Shown: one piece after another, positions 60,919-64,000 of the stretch
How positions within the stretch are numbered: position 1 is the first letter of the stretch
Layout of the letters: each line of letters begins with the position of its first letter
Origin: an uncultured Pseudobutyrivibrio sp.
GTDB taxonomy: Bacteria > Bacillota > Clostridia > Lachnospirales > Lachnospiraceae
Length of the DNA: 64,000 nt
Reading direction: 5' to 3'
Assembly: GCA_900546435.1 (NCBI GenBank)
Contig: URCQ01000001.1
Location: forward strand, 124,001-188,000
Program-made: the position numbers and the translations under genes
Notes under the pieces: model-generated
Databases searched by the model: none
Told to the model about the DNA's origin: nothing
What the model saw: only the letters and a program-made list of their open reading frames with translations

Positions 60919-62565
60919 ATGCAGGAAAAGACAGTTTGGGTTGTGGGACATAAGAATCCGGATACCGATTCCATATGTGCAGCCATTGCTTATGCATATC
61001 TTAAAAATGCAACAGAAGAAGGAACGGTTTTTGTACCAAAGAGAGCCGGAAATATCAATAATGAAACACGTTATGTGTTGCAACGCTTTGACGTGAAGGA
61101 ACCGGAGATGATTTCCTATGTGGGAGCGCAGATTAAAGATATTGACTATCGTCATACGGATGGCGTGAGTGGTCATTATTCTTTGAAAAAAGCATGGGAA
61201 TTGATGCGCAAATTGGATGTTGTAACGCTTCCGGTTGTGGATGTAAACAAACGACTAGAAGGGGTGATTGTCAATGGAGATATTGCCTATTCGTATATGG
61301 ATATCTTGGATAACCGTATTTTAGGGCAAGCCAAGACCCAGTATCGCAATATCATTGAGACGATTCAGGGAACGATGGTGACAGGTAATTATCATGCCCA
61401 TTTTACAAAAGGAAAAGTTGTGGTTGCTTCTGGTAACCGCGAGACATTGCGCGAAGAAGTGGAAGACGACGATCTTGTGATTACAGGCAATATTAAGGAA
61501 AGACAGCTGATTGCCATTGAACAGAATGCCAGCTGCGTGATTGTTTGTGGAAAGACAAAGGTAGATCCGGAAGTGGTAGAAGAGGCAAAGAAAAAAGAAT
61601 GCGTTTTGATTACTACGAATTATGACAGTTTTACAACAGCGCGTTTGATTCATCAGAGTATGCCAATTCGTCATTTTATGACAAAAGAAAATATTATTAC
61701 ATTTGAACCAGATGACTACGTGGATGATGTAAAAGAAACGATGTCCAAAATTCGTCATCGAGATTTCCCGATTCTGGATGAACAGCGTCGGCTTGTGGGA
61801 ATGATGTCACGCCGTCATTTGCTGAATATGAAGAAAAAACAGCTGATTCTTGTGGATCACAATGAAAAAACACAGGCTGTAGATGGAATTGATCAGGCAG
61901 ATATTTTGGAAATTATTGATCACCATCGTCTGGGTAGTCTGGAAACAATCACACCGATTTTCTTCCGTAACCAACCACTGGGATGTACGGCAACCATTAT
62001 TTATCAGATGTATGAAGAAAAGGGAATCGAAATCAATGAACAGATTGCTGGTCTTTTGTGTGCGGCAATTATTTCCGATACGTTAATGTTCCGCTCTCCA
62101 ACTTGTACAGCAGTAGATAAAGCTGTAGCAGAGAAGTTAGCAGCTATTGCGGGAGTCTGGGTGGACGATTTGGCAACAGCTATGTTTGAGGCTGGGTCGA
62201 ATTTTAAAGAAAAGACGACAGAAGAGATCTTCTATCAGGATTTCAAGGTTTTTGTATCGGATGATACGACCTTTGGTGTAGCACAGGTGAGTGCAGTTAG
62301 CCGCAAGCAGCTAAATTCCATCAAGCCGGAATTGCAGACGTATATGGAAAAGGTATTGGCAGAAAAAGGCTTAAAAATGGTTTTTGTTATGCTTACAGAT
62401 ATCTTTAAGGAAGAAACAGAGCTTATTTATGCCGGAGGTATGGCAAAAGGTGTGGTGGAACAGGCGTTCCATGTGACAGAAACAGACGGAGGATTTATGC
62501 TTTCAAATGTTGTGTCACGTAAAAAACAATTGATTCCACCGATGATGCAGGCAATGCAGGCATAA
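60919..62565 (+). CDS. Manganese-dependent inorganic pyrophosphatase with CBS and DRTGG domains
   Basis: A 548-residue family II (DHH) pyrophosphatase with a regulatory insert, longer than the 310-residue basic form. The N-terminal metal motif GHKNPDTDSI, LVDHNE and DHHRLGS are intact. The insert (about 70-300) holds two CBS motifs (KLDVVTLPVVDVNKRLEG and KIRHRDFPILDEQRRLVGM) around a DRTGG domain; such enzymes are inhibited or activated by adenine nucleotides. The C-terminal DHHA2 domain ends with RKKQLIPPM. The ATG at 60919 is chosen over an upstream TTG that precedes the AAAGGA site. Confidence 0.95.
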   Translation: MQEKTVWVVGHKNPDTDSICAAIAYAYLKNATEEGTVFVPKRAGNINNETRYVLQRFDVKEPEMISYVGAQIKDIDYRHTDGVSGHYSLKKAWELMRKLDVVTLPVVDVNKRLEGVIVNGDIAYSYMDILDNRILGQAKTQYRNIIETIQGTMVTGNYHAHFTKGKVVVASGNRETLREEVEDDDLVITGNIKERQLIAIEQNASCVIVCGKTKVDPEVVEEAKKKECVLITTNYDSFTTARLIHQSMPIRHFMTKENIITFEPDDYVDDVKETMSKIRHRDFPILDEQRRLVGMMSRRHLLNMKKKQLILVDHNEKTQAVDGIDQADILEIIDHHRLGSLETITPIFFRNQPLGCTATIIYQMYEEKGIEINEQIAGLLCAAIISDTLMFRSPTCTAVDKAVAEKLAAIAGVWVDDLATAMFEAGSNFKEKTTEEIFYQDFKVFVSDDTTFGVAQVSAVSRKQLNSIKPELQTYMEKVLAEKGLKMVFVMLTDIFKEETELIYAGGMAKGVVEQAFHVTETDGGFMLSNVVSRKKQLIPPMMQAMQA

Positions 62566-62595
62566 AGTCTAGAAATATGAAAGAGGAGAACAAGA

Positions 62596-63159
62596 ATGGC
62601 AAAACAGAGTTGGAAACCGGGAAATATGGTGTATCCGTTGCCAGCCGTTATGGTGTCAGTGCGAGATCAAAAAGGTCAGGATAATATTATTACCGTTGCA
62701 TGGACAGGTACGATTTGCACGAATCCACCAATGGCATACATATCCGTGCGACCGGAACGTTATTCTTACCAGATGTTGAAAGAATCAAAGGAATTTGTGA
62801 TCAATCTGACGACAAAGGATTTGGCATGGGCGACAGATTATTGTGGCGTGACATCAGGAAAAGATGTAGATAAATTTGCGAAATGCCACCTCACAAAAGA
62901 AGAAGCAGATGAAGTAAATGTGGCTATGATTGCAGAAAGTCCGGTAAATATAGAATGCAAGGTGCGTGATATCCGGGAACTGGGATCACATCACATGTTC
63001 TTAGCAGATGTTGTTGCGGTACATGCAGATGAAGCTTATATGGATGAGACAGGCAGATTTTGTCTGGATCAGGCAGAACCAATCGCCTATTCCCATGGCA
63101 CTTATTATAGCCTGGGAGAAAAGTTAGGAACCTTTGGATATTCCATCAAGAAAAAATAG
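62596..63159 (+). CDS. Flavin reductase-like (FMN-binding split barrel) protein
   Basis: A 187-residue member of the flavin reductase/HpaC-like family. PLPAVMVSVRDQKGQDNIIT, followed by NPPMAYISVRPERYSYQML and FVINLTTKDLAWATDYCG, is the typical FMN-binding core. Anaerobes carry many such proteins with unassigned partners. It follows the pyrophosphatase by 30 bp and is probably co-transcribed with it. Confidence 0.92.
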   Translation: MAKQSWKPGNMVYPLPAVMVSVRDQKGQDNIITVAWTGTICTNPPMAYISVRPERYSYQMLKESKEFVINLTTKDLAWATDYCGVTSGKDVDKFAKCHLTKEEADEVNVAMIAESPVNIECKVRDIRELGSHHMFLADVVAVHADEAYMDETGRFCLDQAEPIAYSHGTYYSLGEKLGTFGYSIKKK

Positions 63160-63165
63160 TGTGTC

Positions 63166-63728
63166 ATAAGGGCGTTCCCGCTATTGCAGGGAGCGTTCTT
63201 TTTTTTTTAAAACAAACACCAAGCGCAAACAAGGTAGCCACAGAAACGCACGAAAAAATTGGAGTACGATTCGTCGTGTCTCCTGAAGACAGTGCTTTTT
63301 TAAGAACTGTCTTTGCACAGCTTCGACTGCCGCCAGAATGTGTCCGCCTGTGGCAGATATGCAGGACAAGCCTCATAAGAGATTCTAGGGACTCGCCTTT
63401 TGGCATACATTTTATTGGTGGCAACCGGCGTAAACGAACATCCATGTGCGGTTACGCCTCTCGGGCACGTCCATGTGCCCTCGTTGCCGGTTGCGAAGCG
63501 AGTCCCAAGAATCTCTAATTTGTCTTGTATTTATATCTGCTCGCAGGCGAACATCATTCCAGGCGGTTGTCTAACTTTGCAAAGATTGTTTTGTTATAAA
63601 AAAGCACTGCCTTCATCGAGACACAGAATCTTACGACTTTTTTCGTGTGTTTCTGTGGCAGCCTTGTGGGCGTGTAGATTTACCTGCAAATAAAAAAGGC
63701 GCCCCTGCAATAGCGGGAACGCCCTTAT
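63166..63728. repeat. 563-bp foldback element, copy 2
   Basis: The ends carry a perfect inverted repeat of 26 bp starting ATAAGGGCGTTCCCGC. Inner arms pair imperfectly up to the same core as copy 1: CTTTGCA at 63311 with TGCAAAG at 63578, CGCCTG-GCAGATAT (63345-63360) with 63533-63549, the 18-bp stem 63378-63395 with 63499-63516 with an A-A mismatch at 63387/63507, and an apical junction with GGCGTAA/TTACGCC (same 18-nt loop as copy 1) and GGGCACG/TGTGCCC with loop TCCA. It occupies the whole gap between convergent genes, and its left end directly follows the flavin reductase stop. Overlapping open frames look spurious. Confidence 0.88.
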
Positions 63729-63732
63729 AATG

Positions 63733-64000
63733 CTACTGGATGAGTGTGTCCATCAGACTCATATAAACGTCTTCGTGTCGTACTTTCCAGTTGGTGCAAA
63801 TGGTTTCAGCCTGTTCGCTGGTGGAGGCATGCAAAGATAAATCCAGCATGGTGTGTCCATTTTGCGTAAATTTGCAATGGACGATGTAACCGCCGCCCGT
63901 TGCAACATCATAGTTGGCTGTTAACGCATTTTCATTTTTGATTTCAAACTTGTGATGTGTCAGATATTCTACCATATCAGCTTCAATAGCGGAACTGACT
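63733..64000 (-). CDS. Hypothetical protein, C-terminal part (5' truncated by window end)
   Basis: The frame stays open through base 64000, so only the last 88 or so residues are present. The visible part includes VATGGGYIVHCKFTQNG and TMLDLSLHASTSEQAETI and has no membrane segment. The internal ATG at 63975 has no good ribosome binding site, so the real start is probably outside. I recognise no family. Its stop codon is 5 bp from the end of foldback copy 2, whose T/A-rich outer arm may act as its terminator. Confidence 0.7.
   Translation of the reverse strand, partial: VSSAIEADMVEYLTHHKFEIKNENALTANYDVATGGGYIVHCKFTQNGHTMLDLSLHASTSEQAETICTNWKVRHEDVYMSLMDTLIQ

Noticed and set aside
63159..63518. 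Open frame of 119 codons, and others on both strands, inside foldback copy 2
   Set aside because: They start at the preceding gene's stop or lack ribosome binding sites, encode improbable sequence, and run across both arms of an inverted repeat; copy 1 does not keep the frame.
59557..63728. Interpretation of the two repeats as IS ends of a 4-kb composite transposon
   Set aside because: The DNA between them holds ordinary housekeeping genes and there is no transposase; each copy is itself a complete foldback unit.
1..64000. CRISPR arrays, prophage, integrons, diversity-generating elements
   Set aside because: No regular short repeats with spacers, no integrase, reverse transcriptase, terminase or cas gene was seen on either strand.

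Overview
The window looks like chromosomal DNA of an anaerobic, spore-forming, low-to-mid GC Gram-positive bacterium, most likely a gut or rumen member of the Lachnospiraceae (Clostridia); I cannot name the genus. The reasons are the gene set (pyruvate:ferredoxin oxidoreductase, pyruvate formate-lyase with its activase, a monomeric [FeFe] hydrogenase, alpha/beta SASP, SpoVAA-AB-AC, MecA, a DUF3793-flavodoxin pair, an ACT-DUF711 pair), the strong purine-rich ribosome binding sites, and the AT-rich intergenic DNA with classical intrinsic terminators. The region is almost entirely core housekeeping DNA. I see no phage, plasmid, transposase or CRISPR array.

Layout. 1-4.1 kb: the end of an EAL c-di-GMP phosphodiesterase, tRNA-Leu(CAG), a membrane-anchored DUF4874/DUF4832-like protein and a membrane diguanylate cyclase. 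4.2-9.2 kb: [FeFe] hydrogenase, a small unknown, a secreted PI-PLC-like enzyme, a DUF1653 protein, a CYTH phosphatase-like protein, a DJ-1 protein and a SASP. 9.4-16 kb: tig-clpP-clpX-ysxC followed by a zinc/manganese-type ABC importer. 16.1-17.7 kb: spoVAA-AB-AC. 17.8-23.7 kb: pflB-pflA, an amino-acid permease and lysA. 23.8-28.2 kb: tRNA-Leu(CAA), mecA, an XRE regulator, an RNA m5C methyltransferase and the DUF3793-flavodoxin pair behind an unusual leader. 28.5-32.8 kb: a DUF2520 (PanG-like) reductase, panB-panC-panD and coaBC, which together give the route from ketoisovalerate to phosphopantetheine except pantothenate kinase; coaE lies at 40.4 kb. 33-46.8 kb: YdcF, a frameshifted chemoreceptor, a 35-codon small gene, aminopeptidase P, polA, coaE, an FtsA-like protein with a long extra C-terminus, a YycJ-type MBL protein, ACT-DUF711 and a cell-wall amidase. 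46.9-54.8 kb: a YkpA-type ABC-F on the minus strand, then a complete N-acetylglucosamine PTS operon (ptsH-ptsI-nagB-nagA-EIIA-nagE). 54.9-64 kb: aldose epimerase, nifJ, a tail-anchored coiled-coil protein, CBS-type Mn-pyrophosphatase, flavin reductase and a truncated unknown.

The most unusual objects are two noncoding foldback elements of about 560 bp at 59557-60119 and 63166-63728. Each folds on itself along nearly its whole length and ends in the same three-way junction. The two copies share core sequence, and many differences between them are compensatory, preserving base pairs and one A-A mismatch at the same position. Their outer arms differ greatly between copies but still match their own partner arm. 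This points to a structured-RNA or hairpin-DNA family that should be tested. The second most interesting item is the DUF3793-flavodoxin leader, where two GTTAG-N6-CTAAC repeats bracket an intrinsic-terminator-like hairpin.
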